Assembly: GCA_003194525.1 (NCBI GenBank)
Contig: NBIV01000250.1
Coordinates: 1-64,000 of the forward strand
Origin: Gracilariopsis chorda
Taxonomy: Eukaryota > Rhodophyta > Florideophyceae > Gracilariales > Gracilariaceae
Length of the DNA: 64,000 bases
Direction of reading: 5' to 3'
Notes under the pieces: generated by a model
The model's database searches: none
What the model was told of the DNA's origin: nothing
What the model saw: the letters and a program-made list of their open reading frames with translations, nothing else
Shown here: in pieces, positions 23,905 to 35,027 of the stretch
Position numbering within the stretch: the stretch's first letter is position 1
How the letters are laid out: the number at the start of each line of letters is the position of its first letter
Translations under genes and position numbers: made by a program

Positions 23905-25578
23905 ATGCGCACGCCCTGCACAGCGCCCTTGCTTTGGCTGGCAACTGCCTGCTTCACTTCGTTCGCAGCCGTTCTAGCTGTCCCGCACTTGTCGCATTAC
24001 CACTCCCGACTGCCGACCACCGTCCGGGTGGCCACGTACGAAGATATCTCCACCACGTTTCAACGCTTCTACGCAGTTTCGGAGTCATGTCCCTCTTCCA
24101 TAACGTTTGCCAACTACACCAACGACGAACGCCAATTCCCAATTATTGCCACGTCAGACATCGAGGAGGATGGGTCACAATGTACTGGTGATGACCCGCT
24201 TTTCATAATCACCGGTGAGACAATTACGCAGGAAGGACTTATGGACAAGCTCAATCTCCAAGACTTCCAAGATGCGATAAGTTCAAGCCCTAATGCAAAC
24301 GCGCTCGCCAAAAGCAAGTATGTGAATAACCTCCTCTGGGGATGGCACGCATCTACTCGCACATGCGGCGAAAACTCCTATCCCCCGGAAACTATCTACA
24401 CCATCATCAATGAGGATGAAGACTTCTCACTCACATTCAGTAATAATTCCGTCAGAGACCGCATTACCATTCCTCCCACCAAGCGTGCCTTGCTCGTCAT
24501 CGCTCCGAACAACCAGATATGTTTGTTTGTGGATCCCGACACCAATCCTGATGGAGACGTGATTTTGGTGACTCAGGATGGCGAAGGTGCGGAGGACACT
24601 TTCATTTTAACGCAAAATGGACGTGAGCCGATCACCTCGTCCAGTGATTCCGAAGATGGCGCATCTGACACCGATGCGGATGATGAAAGCGAATCCGATC
24701 CCTCTCCGCCACCATCTCAGGAGCCTTCTGCCAGCCCAAGTCCCTCAGCTGCGGATGAATCTTCAGAGTCTCCCAGTGCAAGTGCTACACCGCTTCCATC
24801 AGTCGTCGATGTTACCGAGCCCGTCCCACCGGCTCCAAGCGAGAACGAAACACCCGTGCCTTCCGCCACCAGCATCGCCAGTGCGACGGCGTCGCTCTCA
24901 CCATTCGTAAGCGTCATTCCGCTAGCCAGTGCTACTCCGCTTCCCTCGGGGGCAGGCGCTGGTGGTGCCCTCGGTGACGAAAATGTGGATAGTACTCCGG
25001 ATGACGAAGATGATGGTTCGGCTTGTTTCCCAGCTTCTGCACGAGTGTATTCTTCAAGGGGGACGGTCCCGATGCAGGATCTAAAGATTGGTGATCGAGT
25101 GAAGACCGCGAACGGTTATTCAGACGTGATCATGTTCACACACCGAAGCCGTTCGACTATCCACACATTTGTGAAGCTCCACACACAAAGTGGACGTGAA
25201 CTGACTGTGACTGGTGGGCATTATGTGTACAAACAGAACGGCGATCTTGCGGCTGCCGCGACCGTCAGTGTAAGCGATGTTCTCCGCATGGCCAATGCTT
25301 CAGAAGATGGCACGATCATGAAGATAGAGAAAGTGAGCGGTATTGGACTATACAACCCACAGACAGAGAGTGGGAGCATTGTGGTGAACGGGTTCATCAC
25401 ATCCACGTATACTACAGCAGTGGAACCAAAGCTAGCGCACATGGCACTGCTGATGCCGGTTCGCTTCATGTATGGCGTATGGAGATGGCCTGTGGAGCAG
25501 TTGAGTTCCATTCTGAATGAGGGAACCATAGCGGCTCAATGGATGCCGCGAGGCAATGCCCTGGTGACCGGATTGTAA
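23905..25578 (+). CDS. Secreted Hint-domain protein (Hog-like autoprocessing)
   Basis: The product has 557 residues. Residues 1-25 form a signal peptide ending AAVLA. Residues 26-240 are a Cys-containing extracellular region that I do not recognise. Residues 240-370 are an acidic, then Ser/Pro-rich linker. From Cys374 a Hint domain follows: CFPASARV with the nucleophile Cys, VPMQDLKIGDRV, LTVTGGHYVY with the catalytic Thr436 and His439, and VVNGFITSTY at 493-502. A 55-residue tail follows, where Hedgehog proteins carry the adduct-binding region. Hint domains cleave the chain before the Cys by an N-S acyl shift, so the N-terminal part is probably released or given a C-terminal adduct. Hint proteins lacking the Hedgehog signalling domain are known from red algae and other protists. 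The frame is intact with no intron, and a TATA box lies 108 bases upstream. Confidence 0.88.
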   Translation: MRTPCTAPLLWLATACFTSFAAVLAVPHLSHYHSRLPTTVRVATYEDISTTFQRFYAVSESCPSSITFANYTNDERQFPIIATSDIEEDGSQCTGDDPLFIITGETITQEGLMDKLNLQDFQDAISSSPNANALAKSKYVNNLLWGWHASTRTCGENSYPPETIYTIINEDEDFSLTFSNNSVRDRITIPPTKRALLVIAPNNQICLFVDPDTNPDGDVILVTQDGEGAEDTFILTQNGREPITSSSDSEDGASDTDADDESESDPSPPPSQEPSASPSPSAADESSESPSASATPLPSVVDVTEPVPPAPSENETPVPSATSIASATASLSPFVSVIPLASATPLPSGAGAGGALGDENVDSTPDDEDDGSACFPASARVYSSRGTVPMQDLKIGDRVKTANGYSDVIMFTHRSRSTIHTFVKLHTQSGRELTVTGGHYVYKQNGDLAAAATVSVSDVLRMANASEDGTIMKIEKVSGIGLYNPQTESGSIVVNGFITSTYTTAVEPKLAHMALLMPVRFMYGVWRWPVEQLSSILNEGTIAAQWMPRGNALVTGL

Positions 25579-26648
25579 CAAAGAACGTAGCATTTGATTA
25601 GAGGTGCGACCGTAAGAGGCTTTGGCTGCAATGTTTTCGACTGCTTTGCTTCCTGCTGGTGTCAATCTTCTTGAGTGCGTAAGATATTGTGAGCTTTTGA
25701 CAACCATTAACTATCATAGAGTAAAATGCGATGCATCTTTTCCTCAACCGTCCCGTTCTATGTTTCATTCAAAGAACGCAGCCGCCTCGGCTCGTTGCTA
25801 GAAGGGTAATTTTAATTTGTATGATCACTGATTCATCTTTAGTTGCCGCGATTTTGCATTCTTTCTCGGGAGGACAAACTACGACACGACTTGGATCAGC
25901 GAGATATCGAAAGGGTAGTACAGCTTTGCCTAGGAGAGCAAGCTTCTTGACCAAGAACACTGGCCACACACTCTGGGAATCAGGAAGTAGGCGTGCATAG
26001 AGAACAACGGATTATAGAATAATGCATGCACCCGTTCGCCCCGATGGCGTCCCCTTACCGTGATCTGGAGTGCAGATTCTGGACAGGGAGATAGAAACTA
26101 TTGACGACGCAAATGTGTACTGCCGACGGAATCAGTGGAAAGAACGAAATGTTAATGCGAGCATTCCGCGCACATCTCCCTTCACCGGGGTCTGTTGAGC
26201 GCAGCCGCAGAACTGAAAACTGGTCCACGAGAGTCAGTAAGGTCTCGCAAAGTTTATAATCATTCATCGCATTCAGGTTCTTGCCTGCGGCTCAGGAACA
26301 TCCTTGTCCTGCCTGATGGTTCTACACACAAGGCCTTGATGCAAGACAAGGGTCATGGTTACATCTTGTAGCCCTGTTTATGCCTTAGTTTTAGGCCTTC
26401 GTTGGAGCTCACGTTTCATTTAAGTGAGCAACGGCTGGAAGCGGGCATCCTTTGGAGGCGGAGTAAAGTATGGGCAGAAACATGGCTCAACCGACGTACA
26501 GATATGCCGCGGAGTAATAAAGGTCGCCAGGTGGCGCAAAGGGCACGGAACAGCCAATGAATTCGCATTGGGCTGATATGCATAAATTGAAGAGACCCAA
26601 TGCAAGCGAGTGTGCTTTCATGTTGTCATACGGCTCTCGTCCGTTGAC
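25579..26648. other. Intergenic spacer
   Basis: No gene is supported. A weak TATA-like GCATAAAT at 26579-26586 may serve the following trehalose gene. Confidence 0.5.
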
Positions 26649-29600
26649 ATGCTTGCATCGCCAACTTCTCACAAGCTCAGACAGTCCGTAGTGGAAGCCG
26701 TCGTTACCCGCCTCAGCTCGTTACGTATCTTCGTCAAGGCCTCACATTCATCGTATATCTCCTGTCTCGATATGTTTTCTCGCTTTATTTCTCAAGTGTC
26801 CGATTGGACAAGGGGTTCAACCGCGGAGGAACCACCTGCATCGCCTTCAAATACCTCAAATGACTCCAGCAATCAGCTTAACTCCATTCGATCCACCCCG
26901 TCACGAACTCGCTCAGGACATGCACGGCAAAGATCGGGAAATTTCTCTGAGGTCGAGTTCATGGACTCTGGTCTGGGTCGTTCACTCACTGCCGACCTTC
27001 CAGTTCTTGGACTGCAAGATGAGCTTGATGCCCTCCAGTTCGATGATTTGTTCGTCGAAGAGTACCTTCTTTCTCGCCTCCAAGATGCTCAACGCCGCCT
27101 CCAAGAAGTACGAGAATACATGGCCACCCTGACAGAAGAAGAACTTGTTTCTGCAAACAGGCCACCACTTCCGCCGAACTCTTCCCCAAACGTTTCCCCA
27201 ATCCCGGGGCACCGCCAGTTCCTACAAAGCGCTCCAGACGTTCGGAAAGGTTGTTTGTAGCCAGTTTCCGGTTACCTCTCACTGTTGAAATCACTCCAGA
27301 AGGTGACATCAAGTCTAGTATTTCCAGCGGTTCAATTGGTCTCGTATCGGCTTTCAAAGATCTATTAGGGAGACTACCAATTCGATGGCTTGGAGCTCCA
27401 GCTCAGACTTATCAGGTTGGTGCCGAAATGCTTTCACACGAAAGACAGAAGATGGAACGCCACTTCCGTACCCGTCATCGCAGAACTGCAGGTTTGCTTT
27501 CATATGTACCACTTTTTCCGGATGATAGCGATGCCGCCGCTCATAAGGAGTTTTGTAATTCTGTAATGTGGCCACTCTTTCATTACATTCCTCTCAACTA
27601 CGCTGGCGACAAAATGTATCAAGTGGATATGTTCGAGGCGTATGAACGCATCAACAGGTTTTATGCAGAAGCTCTTATTGAGGAGTGGAAGAGAAGTGGA
27701 ACTGATGAATCTCAAGCAATGTTCTGGATCCACGACTTTCATTTATTCCTTGTGCCGAAGATCCTTCGCGACCGTCTGCCAAATGCGAAGATTGGTTTCT
27801 CTTTGCATACTCCATTTCCTGCGGGAGAAGTGTTCCGAGCACTGGCTCCCAGAAAAGAGCTATTGGAAGGGCTGCTCGGCGCAGACTTGTTGGGCTTTCA
27901 CACTTACGATTATGCAAGGCATTTCTTGTCTGTATGTGAGAGACTCCTTGGGCTGACAGCGAAACCGAACGCAGTAGACAATAAGGGGGTTTTCGTGAAG
28001 GTAGGCATTTATCCTTTTGGCATAGATGCTGCCACATTCCGAACAGCGATGAAGCAAAGCAAAGTTCAAGAGCTCAGAAACGAAATTCGAGAATCGTACT
28101 CCGGGAAAAAAGTGATCATTGGAGTTGATCGTTTAGACTATATCAAAGGTATACCACATAAGCTGCTTGCTATAGAACATTTCCTGGAAACCCATCCGGA
28201 ATGGATTGGTAATGTGGTCTTTCTGCAGGTCACCACTCCGAGTCGCGCTGCAACTGAAGAATACCAAATACTACGGTCTGAGATACTGGAAATGGTTGGT
28301 CGTATTAACGGCCGTTTCGCCTCTATTGAAGACATGCCCATTCACTATAGAGAGTACACTATGACATTTGAAGAACTCTGTGCCCTGTATTCAGCTGCCG
28401 ATGTTGCACTCATCACTTCACTTCGGGACGGAATGAATCTTGTCAGTTACGAGTACATCATGTGCCAGAAGGATCGTAATGGTGTTCTAATTCTTAGTGA
28501 GTTTACCGGTGCCGCCCAAAGCCTTCCTGGCGCGTTACTCGTGAATCCATGGAATGTTGAAGAGGTGAGCGATGCTATCTATCAAAGCCTAGAAATGCCA
28601 GACTTTGAGCGCGAATTGAAACATCAAAAGCTGTACCGTCACGTCATAATGCACACAGCTTCTGCGTGGGGAGTGAGTTTCATCGATGATCTTGTGAAGT
28701 ACTCCGCCGAGCGCAGAGAGAAGTTCAAACAACTAGTAGAGTTGCCTTCACAGGAAATCGTAGAATCATACAGGGCTGCCAAAGGGAAGAGGCTGCTCTT
28801 TTTAGATTACGATGGTACGCTGCGAAAATATGAGAGTCAGCCGGAACTTGCCGAACCAACCCAGATTCTCAAGGAGAACTTGAAGCGATTGACAAGTTGC
28901 GATAAGAACATTGTCTTTATAGTCACTGGAAGACAAAAATCGACTGTTCTCGATTGGTTGGGTGAAACTGGTGCTGGTTTCGCAGTAGAGCATGGGTTCT
29001 CCCTTAGATGGCCTGACCACTTGCGTGAGCGCTTCGGGGGCCCACAGAGCGGAGATGATCAACTAGGCCTTGAGGAAGGACTTCACCGCAATGGTACGGC
29101 AGAGGTCGTTACGGAGGAGGGGAGGGATAACACTTGGGATGACTTAATGAGCCCACAAGATTTGATCGCCATGCGTCATGCCCTTGACCTCGCCGGAAAC
29201 CTGCTACGAAGGATAGAAGACTGCACACCCACAAGCTTTCTGTCTCGAAAAGAATCTGCCTACAGCTGGCATTTTCGGGACGCCGACCCTGATTTCGCGG
29301 TGAGCAGAGCACATGATGCTCGGCAGGCCCTAGAAGAAGTATTAGCAGGAAGCCCTATGGAAGTACTAATGGGCCAAAAGATTTTGTACGTGCGACCTAA
29401 AGGTGTACACAAAGGGGCTGCCGTTGCACACATTTTGCAAAGCTTGGACCAGGAGAACGAGTGGCCCGCTTGGGTACTATCGATAGGAGACGACCGCACA
29501 GATGAGGATATGTTCACAGAACTGTATCGGTCCTCCAAAAACAGGGAAATGGTGGTGAACACTTGTACTGTTGGGAGGAAGACTACAGCCGCTGAGTACT

Positions 29601-29656
29601 ATGTTGATAGTGTTGACGACGTTCTTGACCTCCTGAGTATTTTGAGCCCGCCTTAA
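26649..29656 (+). CDS. TPS: Bifunctional trehalose-6-phosphate synthase/phosphatase
   Basis: The synthase half (from about 27251) joins UDP-glucose and glucose-6-phosphate. It shows FRLPLTVEI, DFHLFLVP, GVDRLDYIKGI and SLRDGMNLVSYEY, as in GT20 enzymes. The phosphatase half is of the HAD type: LFLDYDGTLRKYE near 28799 with the nucleophile Asp, VFIVTGR, and SIGDDRTDEDMF near 29480. The N-terminal 150 residues are Ser-rich and lie in a different frame from the rest. A 53-base GT-AG intron at 27108-27160 (GTACGAG...CTGCAAACAG) would join them in frame. A frameshift is the alternative. The first ATG in frame is 26649 and the next is 26772, and I cannot decide between them. The usual VVSNRLP block reads VASFRLP here. 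The stop is at 29654-29656. Confidence 0.9.
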
Positions 29657-29762
29657 GATTTCCAGAACTCAAGTGCACAAGATGAAGTATGGATCATCAC
29701 TATCAACGTTCTGTTCGGAAACAAATCGGGAACTCCTATCGTGACTGGAACCAGATGTCTTT

Positions 29763-29818
29763 TGTTGTTGTGTTGTGTTGTATTGTAATGTAATGTATTG
29801 TATTGTATTATGTTGTGT
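29763..29818. repeat. TATTG/TAATG microsatellite
   Basis: A T/G/A-rich run of GTATT, GTAAT and GTTGT units lies about 110 bases after the trehalose gene stop. Confidence 0.8.
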
Positions 29819-30914
29819 TCTATTGCAAGTTTTCGCGCCAAGACACTCTATTCTGATGTTAAGGTGGGCCTAAGTTCCACTAAGATCTTCGAGTTGGTTG
29901 GGATCTGCATCTGGAGCAGGTTTTCTGGACTCGAAGTGCACTAACGGACTCCAGCCCTACATAACTGAAGCCTGAACATAACTCGCTTTGCAACGAAGTC
30001 CAATCTGTCGTCTCACGAACTGAGCGTCACGTATTACATTGACTGTTACATTTCTGCACATAACTTCGGTTCGTCAAGGCTTGCTTCGAATAATAATGCT
30101 GCATACGTTTAGCGTGCCCCTTCCCCTTATTTGGAAGTGCTGAATGTAGAAATGAGCGCCGATATGTGGCCAAACCTTTCGAGTGAAGTCGACTTCTTCG
30201 GGGTTACTGCTGTGTTCGGCTAGCGCTAACCACTGCGCAGCAGGATGGAAGTATTCTACGGAAGTTTGCAAATGTCTTGTATTACGATATGTGGGCTACT
30301 CTTGGTGATTTTGAGAGGCCACACGTTCACAGAAGATATTAGATGCTGTCTCTGTAGAACACGCTGAAGTGTACAAAGTTCAAAGGGTTATCCCTATACC
30401 AGTGGTAGCCTTCTACTCGTGATACCAGTCGTATTTCAAGCGATTTCTTTGTCAGCGAAGGTTTCCGTTCGATGCTTGTGAACCTTTCAGCCTAGGCCAA
30501 CGTCACACCACTTCTGAGGCTGCTGTTCTATGATTTAAATACACGCATTCGTCGTATGAAGAACTTCGATAAAAGGCCGCGTGAGAGCTCCAGGGATTGT
30601 TGTTTTGCCTGTTTAAATCTTCCGATCCCGTGAAGAATTCATCTGCAGCGAAAGCGACCTGTGGGCATGGCTCTTAAGAAGCACGGCAACATGCCAATCC
30701 GAATAGGAAACTCGCAGACGTGAAGCGTGTTGGCTATGTGTCGCAGTTCCGCGAAACCAGTATCAGCCTGTCATGATTGCACGATATCCCTATAGAAGGA
30801 GTCTTGGACCGAGGAAACAAGACCTTCGCCATGCCAACCGAGCTCTTTCAGGATTTTGTTTTCCATTTTGGCCATCTGTTGTTACGCAAGACATAGGAAC
30901 GTAAGCAATAAACA
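29819..30914. other. Intergenic spacer
   Basis: This lies between two convergent genes. I see no coding sequence or RNA gene. Confidence 0.5.
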
Positions 30915-31544
30915 CTAAGTGGTCAGACCTTCATTCTCAAGAAGTGTGATGCCATTCATTTCATAACTTACAACCAACCAATCACCCTCAACGGCGCCTT
31001 CATGATCGTACCCCATCAAGTGTAAGAGGCCGTGTACGAGCAATACGCGTATCTCGTCCTTGACGTCATATTCTCGGGCTGCGGCTTGTTCTTTCGCGGT
31101 CTCAACACTTATCACAATGTCCCCAAGAAGCACCTTGTCTGGGTCATCTTGTGGGAAGGACAGTACATCTGTGAATTTGTCAATTCCACGCCATCTTGAG
31201 TTTAGTTCAGAAATTTCACGATCGTCACACAAAACAACACTGAGCTCCGTTGGAGCGTCACGCCGTGCAACTCTTATCAGCGTCATGGCATCATCTTGAA
31301 TATTTCGTTCCAGTGCTTCAGGGACAAGTTCTGCTTGTCCTTTTACGACAGTGTCAACGAATATCCAGTCTACCTCCTTGTTTGGTGGTGATAGCTGGGC
31401 AAATGGGGTCTTTGGATAGAGCGCACGGTTTGAACCATGGACCTTACGACTGTTGCAAACCGGTGGGAGTTGGGTGGAAGAGAATCTGCTCAGCGGCAGC
31501 GGAGTGCATTGGGCGAAGGCCAAGAGCGGTTGAAAATGATTCAT
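30915..31544 (-). CDS. ybeY: YbeY-type endoribonuclease, probably organellar
   Basis: The product has 209 residues. The C-terminal half is the YbeY/UPF0054 fold, with the zinc-binding His171, His175 and His181 in HGLLHLMGYDH, preceded by FTDVLSFP and LLGDIVIS. In bacteria YbeY matures 16S rRNA and takes part in ribosome quality control. Plant and animal homologues work in chloroplasts or mitochondria. The first 45 residues are rich in Ser, Arg and Pro with few acids, as in a transit peptide, so organelle import is likely. The start is the ATG at 31544. The gene is intact, has no intron and converges with the trehalose gene. Confidence 0.9.
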   Translation of the reverse strand: MNHFQPLLAFAQCTPLPLSRFSSTQLPPVCNSRKVHGSNRALYPKTPFAQLSPPNKEVDWIFVDTVVKGQAELVPEALERNIQDDAMTLIRVARRDAPTELSVVLCDDREISELNSRWRGIDKFTDVLSFPQDDPDKVLLGDIVISVETAKEQAAAREYDVKDEIRVLLVHGLLHLMGYDHEGAVEGDWLVVSYEMNGITLLENEGLTT

Positions 31545-32602
31545 GTTGACGAAAATAAGAGGTGCGGTGTCAAATATCAGGGTCGGCGGGTCGGCGTTTG
31601 TATCTTGAAATGGTTAAGAGAACACGTTCTCCATGGCTTGAATAGAATCAAGGCATCCAGAAGACTTACCTTGACCTGGTCCTTTGATTACCCATCTGTC
31701 AAGGGTAGCAATCCTAACCCTAACCCTAAGGGTTCTTGATCCGTATGGTAGATTGGCCCCACTACCAAAAACCGAATTTCTGAGCATTTTGTCGACATAC
31801 CGTTCACCGTTGGTAACGTGATAATCAAAACCACGTGTTACACTGCCAAAAACGGTTGTCTTGTGTACATGAGGCTTTCCAAAAAGTAATCTCTTGCCAG
31901 TATTCGGTTCTGGTTGCTTCCCTTAACCTATCTAAAGGGTCAAGCCTTCTCAGGCGACAATGTGGACCGATGATGTTCAAAAATTAGTCATTTACGGGTG
32001 CCAAGACCACGTTTTGGCGATGGGTTATCGGCTTGATTTTAGTTGATAGAGCAAAAGACTGCTGCAACCCGACAATGCCTGTTGGTTTGAATCTGGATCA
32101 GTGTAATCTGAACTTTCTGAACAGCAGGATAGGGTCTGTAGTATGGGAGCATGAAAGTGAAGCCCGATGCAGTGCCCTTGTCAAGCTGGGGATTGGGTGA
32201 AGGCTGCACCTTAGCCCATCACGGTTTACCATTCGTGTCTCGGGCGAGAAGGGACTTCCCTGGTTTTCGAGCCAGTGCATCACGATACCTGACGTTTCCT
32301 AAAAGGGAGGCACAACGATGTCGTTGGAACAATTCACGCCGCACGGTGGACAAGTACTGCCGCCTCGCTATCAGCACCTTGTCTTTCATTGTGACCCGAA
32401 ACGGCAGGACTCCCTCATCTCCATCAGGTCATTTGCGGCATCCAGTCCTTCCAAATATCTTCTATACCCTTGACGGTTCATAAGCCCAGCACTCTTTCCT
32501 AATTGACGAGTTTGTGGATACTCATCCAGTAGTGCCAGACATAATTCGGAACGCACTTCTGTCATCTGTGAGTTTGTGAACAAAAGGTCCAATACTGTCA
32601 AA
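31545..32602. other. Intergenic spacer with telomere-like motif
   Basis: No gene is supported. CCTAACCCTAACCCTAAGGG at 31714-31733 is a short interstitial telomere-type repeat that turns from the C-strand to the G-strand form. Confidence 0.6.
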
Positions 32603-33559
32603 ATGGCTGTCGAACTCCCGTCTTTCACGTCTATTCCAGATGCGCCGACAATCTCCACAATTTTGCCGGGGGTCTCGCAAAATGATCCCTTTCACACCCA
32701 AATTCAACAGAATCCCAACTTCATCCCAATAACAACAGCTATAACAGAAGCGCACAAACAAGTCCACCCTCGACTCGAGCTTCATGCGTACAATAATCGT
32801 CTCCCAAATAACGCCCATAACGTCCTCTCGCTGATTCACAATGGGGTCAAACGTGAAATAGCTGACCTCCTCACAATCGTCCTACCGGGCATTCAGCACC
32901 ATGCTGCCATAACCTCATTCTCCTGCCGCATAAAGGATGCCCCGGTTTTTGGAGATCGCCTTTACCAATGGTGGTCTACTCTGCTTCGCGTGTTTTTCTA
33001 CACGGCCGAGACAGACGAGGACATTCTGAACATTGTCATGAAACCTGTCACGCGATATGCGCGTCGAAATGACGACTCCAAGACTGCAGCTGAGCTACAA
33101 CGTCGTCAAAAATCGGTGCTGGATCGCTACTCTTTTACAATGGAAGTTGTCTTGCGTGCTGCGGATCGTGCACTTGACGATTACGAGTGTGTCCCAGATG
33201 CGCCGAAACTGTCCAAGCTGGTGCACAAGCTTTCCGCGCTTGCCGATTTCATGTTGGATACCATGGACCTTACCCTTCATGTTGTGCATGATGCTTTACA
33301 AGTTTGCGATGTTGATATTGCATCTCTCGAGTACACCGTGGCGAACAGCATGTCAGCGTTTGCAAAGGGCAATCCAGGTGTGTTTACATACATATTTGCG
33401 AGGTGGATGGAAGACGAGAACGACGTCAGGAAGTGGATCGCAAAGTTTGGAGGACTGCGTGGTCGTTTGTTCTTTGAGTCCTGGAAGCGTGCACACCATG
33501 AGAAGCGTGGATCCATCATTAATCAGATCGCAGACATGTACATTTCATCCGTTGAGTAG
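32603..33559 (+). CDS. Helical protein, possible hemerythrin-like fold
   Basis: The product has 318 residues starting from the ATG at 32603 (context CAAAATGG). An upstream in-frame ATG at 32576 has a poorer context. The sequence looks all-helical. Around residues 80-150 the pattern HNVLSLIHNGVKREIADLL, then a Trp- and Phe-rich helix ending YTAETDEDIL, resembles the two metal-binding helix pairs of HHE hemerythrin domains. A second helix pair follows at 195-250, and the end FARWM...LFFESWKRAHHEKR also resembles that family. Most His and Glu metal ligands are not in place, so metal binding is doubtful. There is no signal peptide. The similarity is my judgement from the pattern. If it is wrong, the gene is of unknown function. 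Confidence 0.55.
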   Translation: MAVELPSFTSIPDAPTISTILPGVSQNDPFHTQIQQNPNFIPITTAITEAHKQVHPRLELHAYNNRLPNNAHNVLSLIHNGVKREIADLLTIVLPGIQHHAAITSFSCRIKDAPVFGDRLYQWWSTLLRVFFYTAETDEDILNIVMKPVTRYARRNDDSKTAAELQRRQKSVLDRYSFTMEVVLRAADRALDDYECVPDAPKLSKLVHKLSALADFMLDTMDLTLHVVHDALQVCDVDIASLEYTVANSMSAFAKGNPGVFTYIFARWMEDENDVRKWIAKFGGLRGRLFFESWKRAHHEKRGSIINQIADMYISSVE

Positions 33560-33917
33560 CGCTTACTGTTGGATTCGATGATCATTCTGTTCCTTCCTTA
33601 ACTCATAACCACTTTTGCCTGCAGGCTTGTTGGATGCTTGTAGGATATATGATAACAAGGCCTACGTAGAGGTATAGCCAAATTCAACTGCCTAGAGCAT
33701 AAAACTGAAACAGCTGAGTAGCTGATGTGCTTTCCCTATAGGTACGCAGACTTAACCGAGTGTAAGCGTGGAGCACTTTCCAGGTGTGTATCGGGAGTGT
33801 GCACAACAAGAGCGTCTCAACTACAGGGGGCTTCATATCGGTAATTCGCGAAGACCTGTTCGGGTTAGAGATTGTACTACCAAGGGCAGCAGATGTACTC
33901 GATGTGGCATTAGTCAG

Positions 33918-35027
33918 CTACTGCTCGGTTTCATGTGTCCGTCGCTCTTGAAATGTTCGAGCCATGAATTCTGCCAGGCGTGCACAAACGGTCTGCACGA
34001 CAAAGCGGAGGGACATATTCTCATCCCTTCCAAACAAGTCATCAACCCGAACATCTGCAGGAGTAAGGCAGAGTTCCACAACATTATTGGCAGTATCACA
34101 GTTTTCATCCACCTTAACAATCAGTGAATGGGTTTTCTGATCTCGTTTCGTTCCATCAACAAAAGGAACAAACAGCATGGCATTAATTTCAAAACAGACG
34201 CCATTGACTCGGACGTCGGCCACGCGCACGCCAGTAATGGAGGGTAGGATATGCTGCAACTGTTTTTGAAGCTCGTACTCATGTCGTAATTTGGAGAAAG
34301 CAGGATCGCTGTGCTCGAATTTGTGAATTCGTTGATTAAGCGCGTGTTGCTTTTCCTTGAGCATGTCAACGTTGTTTTCAAGGTGTCGCACATGTTGGTG
34401 AATTTGTTGAAGCTGCGGTTTGTTGTGATCGGACTGCGCTTCAAACTTGAGCTTTTCCTTTCTGAGCAAGTTGATAAGGGTGCGACAATGCGGAACCTGA
34501 AGACTGTCAACCTCTTCAATATCGTCAAAGGAGCGAAAGACACTTTCCCAATCGCCAAGCTTAATCTGCTTCTCAACGTTATCGGTATAAGTATCGGCGC
34601 GATATAGATGAATACGGTGCTTCATGGACTGACAAGCGTGAAGATGGTCTGCACTGGCCTCCCCCAAGTCTCTAACAGCGTTTTCAAAACGTCGTTCAAG
34701 TGCGGATCGTTCAGCTTTGGTCTTTCGCAGTTCGCTTTTCATCTTCTGGAGCTTAATTTCGGCGGAGACCGCTTGCTGGGCGGTGGGTAAGTCTTGTACA
34801 TCTCGCGCGTCACGAAGGTTTTGAAGAAAGATTCTCTTTGTTCGAAAGGCGTTGAGCTCGTACTTGAGGTGACGCAGGTCGTCAAGCTCGGCTTGAATCT
34901 GGATATCGACGGGAATGGCGTTCTTTTCAAGGGTGCGGCCGGCGATGAGCTGCTTATGGCGCGTGCTGGGGTTTTGGTTCTTTGCCAGCTGTTCGGAAAA
35001 GTGGTCAACCGAGAGAAGGTCTGACAT
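33918..35027 (-). CDS. Coiled-coil protein with C-terminal alpha/beta domain
   Basis: The product has 369 residues starting from the ATG at 35027 (MSDLLSVDHF). The frame is also open 25 codons further upstream, but the MSDLL start is closer to the eukaryotic consensus. Residues 40-270 are coiled coil with many Lys, Glu, Gln and Leu. The last 100 residues alternate beta-like segments (ITGVRVADVRVNGVCFEI, SLIVKVDE, VVELCLTP) and end in a helix (LRFVVQTVCARLAEFMART). Coiled coil followed by such a small domain is the plan of RWD-type kinetochore subunits such as Spc25 or CENP-O, but I see no diagnostic motif. It is divergent from the U1-70K gene, and the two ATGs are 688 bases apart. Confidence 0.6.
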   Translation of the reverse strand: MSDLLSVDHFSEQLAKNQNPSTRHKQLIAGRTLEKNAIPVDIQIQAELDDLRHLKYELNAFRTKRIFLQNLRDARDVQDLPTAQQAVSAEIKLQKMKSELRKTKAERSALERRFENAVRDLGEASADHLHACQSMKHRIHLYRADTYTDNVEKQIKLGDWESVFRSFDDIEEVDSLQVPHCRTLINLLRKEKLKFEAQSDHNKPQLQQIHQHVRHLENNVDMLKEKQHALNQRIHKFEHSDPAFSKLRHEYELQKQLQHILPSITGVRVADVRVNGVCFEINAMLFVPFVDGTKRDQKTHSLIVKVDENCDTANNVVELCLTPADVRVDDLFGRDENMSLRFVVQTVCARLAEFMARTFQERRTHETEQ

